Below, piece by piece: positions 17,901 to 25,967 of a DNA stretch of 64,000 bases; the first letter of the stretch is position 1; each line of letters starts with the position of its first letter. The position numbers and the translations under genes are program-made. The notes under the pieces are model-generated. The model saw only the letters and a list, made by a program, of their open reading frames with translations, searched no databases and was not told the origin of the DNA. The stretch covers positions 1,240,001 through 1,304,000 of the forward strand of contig CANNAD010000001.1 of NCBI GenBank assembly GCA_947502645.1, read 5' to 3'. The DNA is from an uncultured Micrococcaceae bacterium. GTDB taxonomy: Bacteria; Actinomycetota; Actinomycetes; Actinomycetales; Micrococcaceae.

Positions 17901-19088
17901 GCGCAGCGGCTCCGTGCCGGCAGCCAAAGTCAGCTCGCCATACTGATTCAGGGAGTAATTATCGCTGACAGTGAATTCTCCGGAGGGTGCCCAGAGCATG
18001 CCCTCGAACGTTTCGCGTACCTGGTCGGCGTCCGGCCAGCCGATGGTCAGCGCTTTTACTGCCTCGGCCGGTTCCTGCAGGATTTTCAGTCCTTCGGCCT
18101 GCACAGTGATCTGCGTCTGGTCGTAGAACTCCCCAGCAATGCCTGTGACCTGCACATGGTCTCCGAGGGACACATTGCCCACGGTGGACGGCGAGTAGAC
18201 AAAGACGGCGTCCGACGCCGTGTGGGAGGCCGGTTCGCCGCCGGTCCCGGGAGTCTGGATGTAATACCCATCGAGACCGCCGGTGGCGTACGCGGCAGTA
18301 ACGACGCCGGTGGTGGTCACCGACTGACCGGCCAGGGGCGTAGCGTCACCCGTTCCCTGGATGGCAGCAATTGTGACGGGGTCCGAAGGTACCGGAGGGT
18401 CCGTCGGCGTCGGTTCTTCCGTGCCGCCGTCGGCTGTTTCTCCTGCCGCGTTGGTCGGTGTTACCGCCTCGCTGAGCGTGAAGTCAGCGGAATTGTCATC
18501 GGTGTCCGCACCGGCTTCGCGGTTGATGGACACCGGGTTGGTGGTCCCGCCGGGGCCATCGGCTGGAGCGGTCTCAAACGTGTTGGACGAACCGTAGCCG
18601 AGCAGATCGTTGACACCATCGCCGCCAATGACCGAGCCAGTGGGCAACTGCGCCAACGCCTGGTTCCCATCTGACAGGACCAGAGTGCCGCGAGTGCCGC
18701 TGGTATTCAGGTTCCCGACGACGTCGGCCTCCGGCAGAGCGACGCCGGTGTCGCCATTGCTGGCCCCCGAGACGAGGAAGTAGCCATTGGCGGGGATGCT
18801 GCCGGAGAGTTCAGTCAAGCCTGTTGGTGCGGCCGTCCCCGTGCCGGAGCGGTATTGCAGCGACCAGCCGTCGAGAGAAACGGGGGCATCCGAAGTGTTG
18901 AACAGTTCCACGAATTTCGTGTTGAACGGCGCATTGGCGCTTCCGCCGTTCACGTAGGCCTCATTGATGACGACGCCGGGCGCCGGCGCGGCCTCTTCTG
19001 CCTGTGCTGGTAGTGCTGCGAGCGGTGTGGCGATCAACGCCGCTCCCAGGGCGGCCCCCACCGCGCTTCTCCATGACTGGTGCGTCAT
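14616..19088 (-). CDS. Secreted ExeM/NucH-type endonuclease fused to 5'-nucleotidase
   Basis: This 1490-residue exported enzyme is predicted to degrade extracellular DNA and then release phosphate from nucleotides. Domains in order: signal peptide ending near AQAEE (about 30); lamin-tail domain (VVINEAYV...FVELFNTS, about 35-150); OB-like region (ITIAAIQGTGDATPL type, 235-350); endonuclease/exonuclease/phosphatase domain (IASFNVLNYF, EEIENS, SDHDPVIVGF, 500-830); calcineurin-like 5'-nucleotidase (NINDFHGRI, SAGDNIG, GNHEFDGG, 840-1110); and 5'-nucleotidase C-terminal domain (1140-1330). A final Trp-rich tail (WWDFWGW) has no LPXTG motif. GGAG precedes the ATG. It is a likely phosphate- or nucleotide-scavenging enzyme. 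Confidence 0.92.
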   Translation of the reverse strand: MTHQSWRSAVGAALGAALIATPLAALPAQAEEAAPAPGVVINEAYVNGGSANAPFNTKFVELFNTSDAPVSLDGWSLQYRSGTGTAAPTGLTELSGSIPANGYFLVSGASNGDTGVALPEADVVGNLNTSGTRGTLVLSDGNQALAQLPTGSVIGGDGVNDLLGYGSSNTFETAPADGPGGTTNPVSINREAGADTDDNSADFTLSEAVTPTNAAGETADGGTEEPTPTDPPVPSDPVTIAAIQGTGDATPLAGQSVTTTGVVTAAYATGGLDGYYIQTPGTGGEPASHTASDAVFVYSPSTVGNVSLGDHVQVTGIAGEFYDQTQITVQAEGLKILQEPAEAVKALTIGWPDADQVRETFEGMLWAPSGEFTVSDNYSLNQYGELTLAAGTEPLRQPTDVAAPGTEENAAVAASNEARQVGLDDGASTNFFNAANQDQPLPYLTSDEHVRVNGSVTFTTDVVLSFSHGNWKFQPLKHLTADNAETVQPASFDAQRPAAPQTVGGDVQIASFNVLNYFTTTGDQLSGCSYYTDRDGNPISVRGGCLARGAANAENLQRQQDKIVAAINALGADVVSLEEIENSAKFGKDRDEALATLTEALNAAAPGTWDYVRSPADLPALENEDVIRTAFIYRTAAVETVGESVILDDNTAFSNARKPLAQTFKAAGAPDTEAFIAIVNHFKSKGSAPDSGPNADQGDGQGAWNAARVAQAEALVAFADQLKTDAGTDKVFLTGDFNSYSAEDPIKVLEAAGYINQGAKSGKHSYVFSGQVGSLDHIFASAAADAGVTGTDVWNINSAESVALEYSRYNYNVVNFYEPDVFRASDHDPVIVGFNATGTEPATTEINLLNINDFHGRIDSNTVNFAGTIEMLKEEAPDGQSLFLSAGDNIGASLFASSVQQDQPTIDVMEALNLKASAVGNHEFDGGWADLRDRVQSSADFPYLGANVYAKGTTDPVLPEYELLDVAGVDVAVIGVVTEQTPTLVSPDGIADLEFGDPVEAVNRVAQELDASGAADVIIAEYHEGASGVADATTIEDKVAQGGAFAEIVNNTTPLVDAIYTGHTHQIYAWDAPIAGTDGQTRPIVQTGSYGEHIGQITLQYNEATDEVESYTAENVARTTTDAATLVKRYPAVAEVKTIVDAALAKAAEIGNQKVGSVTADITTAFVNGERDDRTSESTLGNLVADSLLASLGSAERGGAEIGVVNPGGLRNELYYGEDGTITYAEANAVLPFLNNLWTTTLTGTQIKTMLEQQWQPEGSSRAFLALGLSDNVTYSYNPDLPAGERIQSVVINGEPLEADRGYRVGTFSFLAQGGDNFSVFTEGTDTRDSGLVDREAWISYIETNSPLSPDFARQGVIVKNAPSTVSAGQDVSFEVAQLNLTSLGSPANTELAVSFVDDAGAATSLGTVPVSEGAATVSVTVPENVSGSGAIVLVAEPTDTTVTLPVSVEAGDVVECVQPQRPTAWWDFWGWVRYAIDLVEYKICLRLQS

Positions 19089-19345
19089 TTCCGTGTCTCC
19101 TTGACCTGGCCGTGTGTGGCCACGAGTGATGCTTTACGCCGCGAGGGCGTCCCTGTTGTGGCGGCTTGAATGAACGGTATGTCCCGTCACTGACATTTTG
19201 ATTCCATGCGAGCCAATCAGGCATGGATAAACAACAGGGTTACCACAGGTGAATTGCAGGAGTTGCTGCGCGAATTATTTCGCTGAAAAGAGCGCCAGAT
19301 AGGGTGCTAGGTCTTGACTCTGCATGGCTTGGCGGGTCTAATGCG

Positions 19346-19840
19346 CTAGCGGTCGGAGCCTTCGAGTGATCCGGTGAAGTGTTCGTCTCCGGGCTCGCTC
19401 ACCAGACACAGAACGGTCCGGTTATCGGATTCGGACCAGTCGGCGGCGGCCGGATAGAAGTACCGGAGGGGGAGTTCGGAGTCGTTGTAGGGGACCCCGA
19501 TGAACTCGTCGAAGGCCGGCCGGCAGAATGAACCCGCTTCGGTCTCCGCTTTCTCAACGCCTGGGTACTCGCCGTCGGGCAGTTCTGTGCTGGCGAAGAC
19601 CTCATACTCGTGCGGTTTCTCGCAAGGCATAAGGGTAACTTCCGTGCCGCCGTCGTCGGTGAAGCAGTCGCCGTCGCGGAGTTCCAGCACTGAAACATCC
19701 ACCGTTTCGGTCACGCGGCCGTCGTCGCCCCTGTCCGGACCTGAGCCCAGCAGCGCGCAGCCACTCAGGAGCAGGCTGAGGGACAGCAGCGAGCCGAGCC
19801 CGGCGGCGCTCCGGACGGTAGGCGCCCACGAAGTCATCAT
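19346..19840 (-). CDS. Septum_form-domain lipoprotein
   Basis: This 164-residue protein has a signal sequence ending in the lipobox LLSGC, so it should be a diacylated lipoprotein on the outer face of the membrane. The mature part has the pattern of the actinobacterial Septum_form domain: LRDGDCF, PCEKPHEYEVFA, a middle CRPAFDEFIG, then YFYPAAADW and VLCLV, with four cysteines likely to form two disulphides. The function of the domain is uncertain despite its name. AAGGGGA precedes the first of two adjacent ATG codons. Confidence 0.85.
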   Translation of the reverse strand: MMTSWAPTVRSAAGLGSLLSLSLLLSGCALLGSGPDRGDDGRVTETVDVSVLELRDGDCFTDDGGTEVTLMPCEKPHEYEVFASTELPDGEYPGVEKAETEAGSFCRPAFDEFIGVPYNDSELPLRYFYPAAADWSESDNRTVLCLVSEPGDEHFTGSLEGSDR

Positions 19841-19899
19841 TTCCCCTTGCGTTCAGTTTCCTCGACCAACAATACCGGCGGTCGTGTGCTCACGTGGGT

Positions 19900-19937
19900 A
19901 AAAAAGAAGTGTGCCCCGGACCGGAATCTGGGGCACA
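19900..19937 (-). terminator. Rho-independent terminator of tRNA-Ser(TGA)
   Basis: TGTGCCCC pairs with GGGGCACA around a 12-nt loop. On the minus strand the stem is followed by CTTCTTTTTT, a strong T-tract. It lies six bases beyond the tRNA. Confidence 0.85.
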
Positions 19938-19943
19938 CCGTTG

Positions 19944-20031
19944 CGGAAGGTAAGGGATTCGAACCCTTGAGCCAGGGTTACTGGCCACTGGTTTTCAAGA
20001 CCAGCTCCTTCGGCCGCTCGGACAACCTTCC
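19944..20031 (-). tRNA. tRNA-Ser(TGA)
   Basis: An 88-nt class II tRNA reads on the minus strand. The acceptor stem pairs GGAAGGT with ACCTTCC and the discriminator is G. The anticodon stem CTGGT/ACCAG closes CTTGAAA, giving anticodon TGA. It has a long variable arm and the T-loop TTCGAAT. Confidence 0.97.
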
Positions 20032-20093
20032 TCACTGATAGTTTGTCACGGAGAATCAGTTGCTCCCAAATCTATGTGCACGTGGAGGGAATC

Positions 20094-21065
20094 ATGAGAG
20101 CGGTAGTGATCACAGCCGACGGCGGACCGGAGGTTCTGGAGGTCCGGAACGTCCCTGAACCGGTGCCCGGAAATGGGGAGGTGCTCATCGGCGTTGTAGC
20201 AGCCGGGCTCAACCGGGCGGATGTTCAGCAGCGGCGTGGACTCTACCCGCCGCCTCCCGGTGCGTCCGAGTACCCGGGCCTTGAAGTCTCCGGCCGGATT
20301 GCCGATCCGGGGGACTCGCAGTTCACGCGAGGCGATGAGGTGGTGGCGCTTCTGTCCGGCGGTGGTTACGCGGAGCGGGTTGCCGTGCCGGCGGGCCAGG
20401 TTCTGCCAGTGCCCGACGGCGTGTCCCTGGTGGAGGCGGCATCGTTACCTGAAGTTGCTGCAACCGTGTATTCGAATCTGTTCATGACCGCCCGGCTGGA
20501 CGAGGGGCAGTCGGTGTTGATTCACGGGGGCTCTGGCGGAATCGGCACGATGGCCATCCAGTTGGCCCGGGCCTTGGGTGCGCGCCCCATCGCGACGGCG
20601 GGATCGGCGTCGAAGGTTGAGCTCGTCCGGTCTCTGGGTGCGGAGGGCATCAATTACCGTGAGGAGGACTTTGTGGAAAGAGTCCTTGAACTGACTGATG
20701 GTCGTGGTGCGGACGTGATTCTCGACGTCATTGGCGCGAAGTATCTGGAACGTAACGTCAAGGCGCTGGCCATCGGCGGTCGACTCGTGATTATTGGGTT
20801 GCAGGGCGGGGCGAAGGCTGAATTGAGTCTGGGCGCGCTGATGGGCAAGAGGGCATCGGTGATCGGAACGACGCTTCGCTCGCGTCCTGTGGAGGAGAAG
20901 TCGGAGATCATGGCCGCCGTTGGGCAGCACGTCTGGCCGCTGATCGAATCCGGCGACATCAAGACGCAGGTGGACCGCACGTTCCCGCTCAGCCAAGCCC
21001 CGGCCGCCCATGAGTACTTCGATTCCGGTGAACACACGGGCAAGGTGCTTCTGGCACTGGACTAG
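20094..21065 (+). CDS. NAD(P)H:quinone oxidoreductase-like MDR enzyme
   Basis: This 323-residue zinc-independent medium-chain dehydrogenase resembles the quinone oxidoreductase/PIG3 subgroup. It has GroES-like N-terminal residues (VAAGLNRADVQQRRGLYPPPPGAS), the MDR signature in YPGLEVSG and the nucleotide loop HGGSGGIGTMAIQLA near 145. No catalytic or structural zinc cysteines are present. It probably reduces quinones or alpha,beta-unsaturated carbonyls with NADPH. The ATG is fixed by GGAGGG six bases upstream; an in-frame start 17 codons earlier overlaps the tRNA promoter region and lacks a ribosome site. Confidence 0.9.
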   Translation: MRAVVITADGGPEVLEVRNVPEPVPGNGEVLIGVVAAGLNRADVQQRRGLYPPPPGASEYPGLEVSGRIADPGDSQFTRGDEVVALLSGGGYAERVAVPAGQVLPVPDGVSLVEAASLPEVAATVYSNLFMTARLDEGQSVLIHGGSGGIGTMAIQLARALGARPIATAGSASKVELVRSLGAEGINYREEDFVERVLELTDGRGADVILDVIGAKYLERNVKALAIGGRLVIIGLQGGAKAELSLGALMGKRASVIGTTLRSRPVEEKSEIMAAVGQHVWPLIESGDIKTQVDRTFPLSQAPAAHEYFDSGEHTGKVLLALD

Positions 21066-21102
21066 CGACACGCGGCGCCCGCCCACAGCGTTCCCCCTAC
21101 AC

Positions 21103-21144
21103 ATACTCAGTATGCAATACTTTCTGACAACAGATACTGAGTAT
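21103..21144 (+). promoter_or_regulatory. Twin palindromic operator before padR
   Basis: Two 11-bp palindromes, ATACTCAGTAT and ATACTGAGTAT, both followed by GCA, lie 31 bp apart centre to centre (about three helical turns, same face of the DNA). They sit just before the GTG of the PadR-type gene. PadR regulators commonly repress themselves and a neighbouring exporter from dyads of this size, so this is the likely autoregulatory site. Confidence 0.65.
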
Positions 21145-21158
21145 GCATAGGGGGATTC

Positions 21159-21764
21159 GTGTCCATTCGTCACAGTTTGCTGGCGCTCCTGCAGGAGCAG
21201 CCACGGTACGGCTATCAGCTACGCGCCGAGTTCGAGCAGCGAACCGGCTCCACCTGGCCCCTGAATATCGGGCAGGTGTATACCACCCTGGACCGTTTGG
21301 AACGCGACTCGCTGGTCACCCGCGACGGTGACGACGGCGAAGGCCATGTCATGTACCGGCTCACAGATGCTGGAGACAACGAAGTCCGCAACTGGTTCTC
21401 TCATCCGGTGGCCCTGACCAACCCGCCGCGCAACGAACTTGCAATCAAGCTGGCGCTCGCCGTCACTCTGCCGGGCGTGGACGTCGCCGGTGTCATCCAG
21501 GCGCAGCGGGTCTCTTCCATGCGCTCACTGCAGGACTACACGAAAGCCAAGCGCGACACCTCCGCCCAGAACCGGGCGGAGGACACCGCGTGGCTGCTGG
21601 TCCTGGACTCGCTGATCTTCAGCACTGAAGCCGAAATTCGTTGGCTGGACCATTGCGAATCCCGGATGCTCCAGCTCAGCACTGCCCGTGCCGCGGGGGC
21701 GACCCGGAGCGAAAAGCACGTTCAACCACACACCACATCACACAGCACCGGGGGAAGAAAATGA
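21159..21764 (+). CDS. PadR-family transcriptional regulator
   Basis: This 201-residue protein has an N-terminal winged helix of PadR type (SLLALLQEQPRYGYQLRAEF, IGQVYTTLDRLERDSLV, YRLTDAG) and a helical C-terminal dimerisation region of the longer PadR/Vir class. PadR proteins typically repress efflux genes until a ligand binds. Its stop overlaps the ATG of the ABC ATPase (ATGA), and the permease gene follows two bases after that, so it controls and is co-transcribed with an exporter. The start is GTG, placed by homology to the usual MS(I/V)RHSLLALL start. Confidence 0.92.
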   Translation: MSIRHSLLALLQEQPRYGYQLRAEFEQRTGSTWPLNIGQVYTTLDRLERDSLVTRDGDDGEGHVMYRLTDAGDNEVRNWFSHPVALTNPPRNELAIKLALAVTLPGVDVAGVIQAQRVSSMRSLQDYTKAKRDTSAQNRAEDTAWLLVLDSLIFSTEAEIRWLDHCESRMLQLSTARAAGATRSEKHVQPHTTSHSTGGRK

Positions 21765-22483
21765 GTCAGGTACTCCAGCTTGCAGGCGTCAACCGCACCT
21801 ATGGGGAAGGTGCGACGGCGGTCGCTGCCCTCCGCAACGTCAATCTCACTATTGAGGCTGGCGAGTTCGTTGCCGTGATGGGGCCTTCCGGTTCCGGGAA
21901 GTCTTCCCTCCTCGCGCTGGCCGGCGGACTGGATTCACCGACGGCGGGGGAGATCTTCATCGAAGGTACGCCCCTCAGCAGCCTGAGCCTGAACGAACTG
22001 GCGCGGCTGCGCCGTCGTGCTGTGGGCTACGTTTTTCAGGACTTCAACCTGGTGCCCACCCTGACGGCCGCGGAGAACGTTTCTCTGCCGCGCGAGCTCG
22101 ACGGCGTCTCAGCCCGGAAGGCGCAGCGGCAGGCGAAGGACGCACTGCGTCTGGTTGGTATTGAGGCGCTCGCTGACCGTTTCATGGACGAGATGTCCGG
22201 AGGCCAGCAGCAGCGGGTGGCCATTGCGCGGGCGATCGTGGGGGACAGGCACCTCATTCTGGCCGACGAGCCAACCGGTGCACTCGATTCGGCAACGGGG
22301 GACGAAATCATGGGTGTGTTGCGCCACCGTGCCGACGCCGGATCGGCTGTGATGCTCGTGACGCACGAGGCACGTCATGCGGCATGGGCGGACCGGGTTG
22401 TATATATCCGCGATGGCCGGTTCGCTGATGAGGCCAGGTCTTCGCAGGACCCGTCGGTTCTCCTCGCGCAGAGCGGACTGTAG
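21761..22483 (+). CDS. ABC transporter ATPase, MacB/LolD type
   Basis: This 240-residue nucleotide-binding subunit energises the adjacent FtsX-type permease. Walker A is GPSGSGKSS, the Q-loop is VFQDFNL, the signature is MSGGQQQRVA, Walker B is LILADEPTGALD and the H-loop is VTHEA. MacB/LolD-type ATPases usually drive mechanotransmission-type export of peptides, lipids or drugs. The substrate here is unknown. It is translationally coupled to padR. Confidence 0.93.
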   Translation: MSQVLQLAGVNRTYGEGATAVAALRNVNLTIEAGEFVAVMGPSGSGKSSLLALAGGLDSPTAGEIFIEGTPLSSLSLNELARLRRRAVGYVFQDFNLVPTLTAAENVSLPRELDGVSARKAQRQAKDALRLVGIEALADRFMDEMSGGQQQRVAIARAIVGDRHLILADEPTGALDSATGDEIMGVLRHRADAGSAVMLVTHEARHAAWADRVVYIRDGRFADEARSSQDPSVLLAQSGL

Positions 22484-22485
22484 GC

Positions 22486-25215
22486 GTGCCGGTCGACGTC
22501 GGAGTCCATCCAGGCGCACGATGGCGGTCCTTCCTGATGGCCTTGCGGTTGGCAGGACGGGACGCCCGGAGGCACAGGGGACGAAGCGGGCTGATACTGA
22601 CCCTGATTGCGCTGCCGGTGGCTGCGATGACGCTGATCGTGTTGCTGCTGGCCAGCATGCAGCCGACTGCTCAGGACCGAATCGATGCTGACCTCGGAAC
22701 AGCGCAGGCGTACCTGACGGAATTCCGCCTCGGTGATGCTGCGGCCGTTCAGGATCCTACAAACCCGATGAGTGGACACCACTTGAACGAAACGGATCCT
22801 GATTTTGTACCGAAGGATCCAGCAACCGTTGTACCCGCCGGCTACACGGTTATCGAGGAGTACAGCTCTCAGGCGTTCCTTACCAAGGGGAAATTGGAGA
22901 TCGGCACCAGGATTATCGGTAGTGATCTCTTCAATCCAGCTTTCGAATCGAGGTTCTCCCTGATCGAAGGCTCCCGTGAAAGGGAGGATGATGCCGTTTA
23001 CCTGAGCCCTTCCCTTCAGAGCCGTTTGGGTCTCGAGGTGGGGGATACCGTCTCTGTGGAATCCCATAGTTACCAGGTGGCCGGCATCATTCGGGAAGAG
23101 AGCGAGATGAGCCAGGTGGAAACGATCTTCACTACCGCTGATCACCCTCTTGTGATGACATCAGAGAATGCACAGATTCGGCTGTACCTCCTTGGAGACG
23201 AACCTCTAACGTGGGCCGAAATCAAGAGACTTAACGCGCAGGGAGTCGGCGCGCTCTCGCGTGCTGTCCTGCTTGACCCACCGCATGTGCCGGGGATGCA
23301 AGGTCTGAAGCAGGGCCAGGACCGGCAGATGATCACGGCCATCCTCGGGATCAGCGTCGTCGGAGTCCTGGTTCTGGCGGAGGTAGGTTTGTTGGCTGGG
23401 GCTGCGTTCGCCGTTGGAGCGAAGAAGCAGCGCCGCATGCTTGCGCTGCTGGCCGCTGCAGGAGGTGAGCAATCAACAGTTCGCTCGGTGGTCACCGCAA
23501 CCGGCGTGGTACTCGGCACCATCGGCGCATCCGTCGGTGTGCTTGGTGGTGTGGGAGTAGCTGCGGCTATCGTTCACTGGTACCTGGGGAAACATTCGCC
23601 GGTGTTCGCCGGATTCCACGTGGTGATTTGGCCTCTGGTGATTTTCGCTTTGCTCGGGTTTGCGGCAGCGGTGATTGCCGCGGCCGTTCCGGCGCGGGCT
23701 ATATCGAAACAGGATGTTTACCGCTCGCTCAAATCGGCGCAAGCAGCCTCCCATCAACAGACCAGAATCCCGGTTGCCGGGCTCGTGCTTGTGGTCTTGG
23801 CGCTGCTGACCGGAGGGGCCGGCGTCGCCGTCATTCTCGGGCTGGACAATCCCGACCAGTACGGCCCCAAGGCTATTGTTTTTGTCCCGCTCATGGCTGG
23901 CGGAACCCTGCTGTTACTTCTCGGCCTGCTGCTCTGTACCGGGTGGATCATCGGCACGATGGCACGCTTCGCCGGGAGGCTGCCCGTGGCTACGCGCCTG
24001 GCGGTCCGCGACGCTTCCCGTAACCGCAGTCGCTCTGTACCCTCCATTGCTGCGGTTCTGGCTGCAACGGCTCTGGCCTCCATTGTCATGGTCAGTGCGG
24101 CGACGCTCGCCCATGAGGAGACAAGCAAACGGCAGGTGGGGCTCAACGACAATCAAGGCGCTGTGTCCCTCACGGTCTACGACGCGAAGGGGAACCCCGT
24201 ATCAACCGTGGAACCCCAGAGCATTGTCGACGCCGTCGAGACCGTACTCGGCCGTGTGGAAGCGACGACCGTCATCAGCGGTGTTGATGATGCGTGCACT
24301 CCGAACAAACCGTGCACCATGCGGCAGTTCGTGCTCCCTGAGGAAAACACGTGTCACGCCAAGAAGGAGCGGAACGTGGGGGACATCTGGTCCTGCATCA
24401 ACCCCAGCAACGATGGCGGCTCCGCCTTTCCCCTACTGACTGTGGGCGGAGAAGAAGCACTGACGGCTATGCTGGGGCACGAGCCGGAACAGGAAACGCT
24501 TCAGGCGCTGGAAGACGGCAACATGGTGGTGTTGGATCCGGCCTGGATCATCGACGGGCACGTCACTGTCGAGTCCCGAACCTACCAACATGAAACGGAC
24601 GACGACGTAGCCCTGTCCAGCTTCACAATGCCGGCCGTCGCTGCTGAACCGGCGGAGCAACTTTCCGTCGGAGGGGTGATCTCAGCCGAAACGGCGAAGG
24701 AACACGGCTTCACGGTTACCCAACAGACCCTCATCATGGATCTGCCCTCACAGCCCACTCAGGCCGAAGCGGACGCCATCAACCTGGAACTCGAAGCGGG
24801 CAGCTGGTTCACGTTCCGGGCCCCAGGGCCGCCAACGGAGGCAATCCTGTGGGCCATCGCCGGAATTGCAGGTCTGGTTGCGCTGACCGCCGCGTCCGTC
24901 ACCGCAGGGCTGGCACTCGCCGATAGCAGGGCGGACCAGATGACCCTCGCCGGCATCGGCGCTGCACCCCGGTTGCGCAAAGCCATGGCCGCCGCACAAA
25001 CGGCACTCACCGCCGTCGCCGGAGTCGGCCTTGGGCTGGCAGCGGGACTGTTGCCTGCCGTCGCACTTTTCGGGTCCGCCCGCGAATATGTCCTGGTGGT
25101 TCCCTGGACACAACTCGGCGCCCTGCTCATCCTCGTACCATTGGCGGGGGCTGCAGCGGCATGGCTATTCACCAGAACACGTGTACCCATGACAAGACGA
25201 GCACTGCTCCCGTAG
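22486..25215 (+). CDS. FtsX-like ABC transporter permease
   Basis: This 909-residue membrane protein is the partner of the preceding ATPase. A first membrane helix at about 35-57 (LTLIALPVAAMTLIVLLLA) is followed by a large extracytoplasmic domain to about 270. Clusters of helices come next (near 280-305, 335-365, 375-400, 425-450, 465-490, 520-545), then a second extracytoplasmic domain with a Cys-containing loop (CTPNKPCTM) and three final helices. Two FtsX domains are recognisable. The start is GTG, two bases after the ATPase stop. Confidence 0.9.
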   Translation: MPVDVGVHPGARWRSFLMALRLAGRDARRHRGRSGLILTLIALPVAAMTLIVLLLASMQPTAQDRIDADLGTAQAYLTEFRLGDAAAVQDPTNPMSGHHLNETDPDFVPKDPATVVPAGYTVIEEYSSQAFLTKGKLEIGTRIIGSDLFNPAFESRFSLIEGSREREDDAVYLSPSLQSRLGLEVGDTVSVESHSYQVAGIIREESEMSQVETIFTTADHPLVMTSENAQIRLYLLGDEPLTWAEIKRLNAQGVGALSRAVLLDPPHVPGMQGLKQGQDRQMITAILGISVVGVLVLAEVGLLAGAAFAVGAKKQRRMLALLAAAGGEQSTVRSVVTATGVVLGTIGASVGVLGGVGVAAAIVHWYLGKHSPVFAGFHVVIWPLVIFALLGFAAAVIAAAVPARAISKQDVYRSLKSAQAASHQQTRIPVAGLVLVVLALLTGGAGVAVILGLDNPDQYGPKAIVFVPLMAGGTLLLLLGLLLCTGWIIGTMARFAGRLPVATRLAVRDASRNRSRSVPSIAAVLAATALASIVMVSAATLAHEETSKRQVGLNDNQGAVSLTVYDAKGNPVSTVEPQSIVDAVETVLGRVEATTVISGVDDACTPNKPCTMRQFVLPEENTCHAKKERNVGDIWSCINPSNDGGSAFPLLTVGGEEALTAMLGHEPEQETLQALEDGNMVVLDPAWIIDGHVTVESRTYQHETDDDVALSSFTMPAVAAEPAEQLSVGGVISAETAKEHGFTVTQQTLIMDLPSQPTQAEADAINLELEAGSWFTFRAPGPPTEAILWAIAGIAGLVALTAASVTAGLALADSRADQMTLAGIGAAPRLRKAMAAAQTALTAVAGVGLGLAAGLLPAVALFGSAREYVLVVPWTQLGALLILVPLAGAAAAWLFTRTRVPMTRRALLP

Positions 25216-25227
25216 CCCGCTAAAAAC

Positions 25228-25965
25228 CTAGCGTTTGTCCCACTTGAAGTTCTTCAGCGCATAGTGCAGCGGCAGGTACGTCCACAAACCCAGCAGGGAG
25301 ATAAAGGGCAACAGCTCAAGACCGCCGCCCCAACCGGCTTCGCAGAGGTGATAGAGCGCGCCGCCCGGGGTGAGTGCCTCAATTCTCCGGAGCCCTTCGC
25401 TCGGGGTGAGGGCAGGCCACATGAACGTGCCCAGTACCAGCATGAAGTACGGCAACGTGGTGAACTGTGCTGCGCTCGCCGATGGCGTATAGACGCTGGT
25501 CAGTATGCCCACGGCAGTTGATGAGGCAACGATGAGGAGTATGCCGGCGATAACGGGCCACGGGTTTTCAGGTAGTGGCAGCCCGAACGCAAAGACTATG
25601 GCAAACAGTGCGACCAGCTGCAGCAGGGTGATGGCGACCACCGGTGCCGCCATGCCGGTGAGAATCGCAGCGTCAATGGTCTCGCCACTACGCAGCCGTT
25701 TCAGGAATAGTTCCTGCCTGCGCGTGGCGAACGTTGTGGTCACTGTGACGTAGACGGCCAGCAGCACCACCATGATCGAGGTCAGGCCCACGGTGAACGC
25801 TGGTGCGCCGCCGGGTGGCCGCATGAACGCTATGAACCCGGCGAAGAGGAACGGCATGATCACCGCTCCGGCCAGAACCGTCTTGTTGCGGACAATGATT
25901 CTCAGTTCCTGTTCGGCAATCGCCAGAATGCGCGACGACGTCGACGGTGCGGTGATGGTGCTCAT
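25228..25965 (-). CDS. ABC-2 type transporter permease
   Basis: This 245-residue integral membrane protein has about six helices (TVLAGAVIMPFLFAGFIAF, LTSIMVVLLAVYVTVTTTF, VVAITLLQLVALFAIVFAFG, PVIAGILLIVASSTAVGIL and two more), typical of DrrB-like permeases. It works with the ATPase encoded two bases upstream on the same strand. This exporter diverges from a DesK/DesR-like two-component pair that may regulate it. The substrate is unknown. Its 3' end nearly touches that of the convergent FtsX gene. Confidence 0.9.
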   Translation of the reverse strand: MSTITAPSTSSRILAIAEQELRIIVRNKTVLAGAVIMPFLFAGFIAFMRPPGGAPAFTVGLTSIMVVLLAVYVTVTTTFATRRQELFLKRLRSGETIDAAILTGMAAPVVAITLLQLVALFAIVFAFGLPLPENPWPVIAGILLIVASSTAVGILTSVYTPSASAAQFTTLPYFMLVLGTFMWPALTPSEGLRRIEALTPGGALYHLCEAGWGGGLELLPFISLLGLWTYLPLHYALKNFKWDKR

Positions 25966-25967
25966 GA

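Noticed and set aside
17655-18674. 339-codon plus-strand open frame
   Set aside because: It is the shadow of the secreted nuclease/5'-nucleotidase gene; composition is Arg/Val/Gly-rich with no motif or ribosome site.
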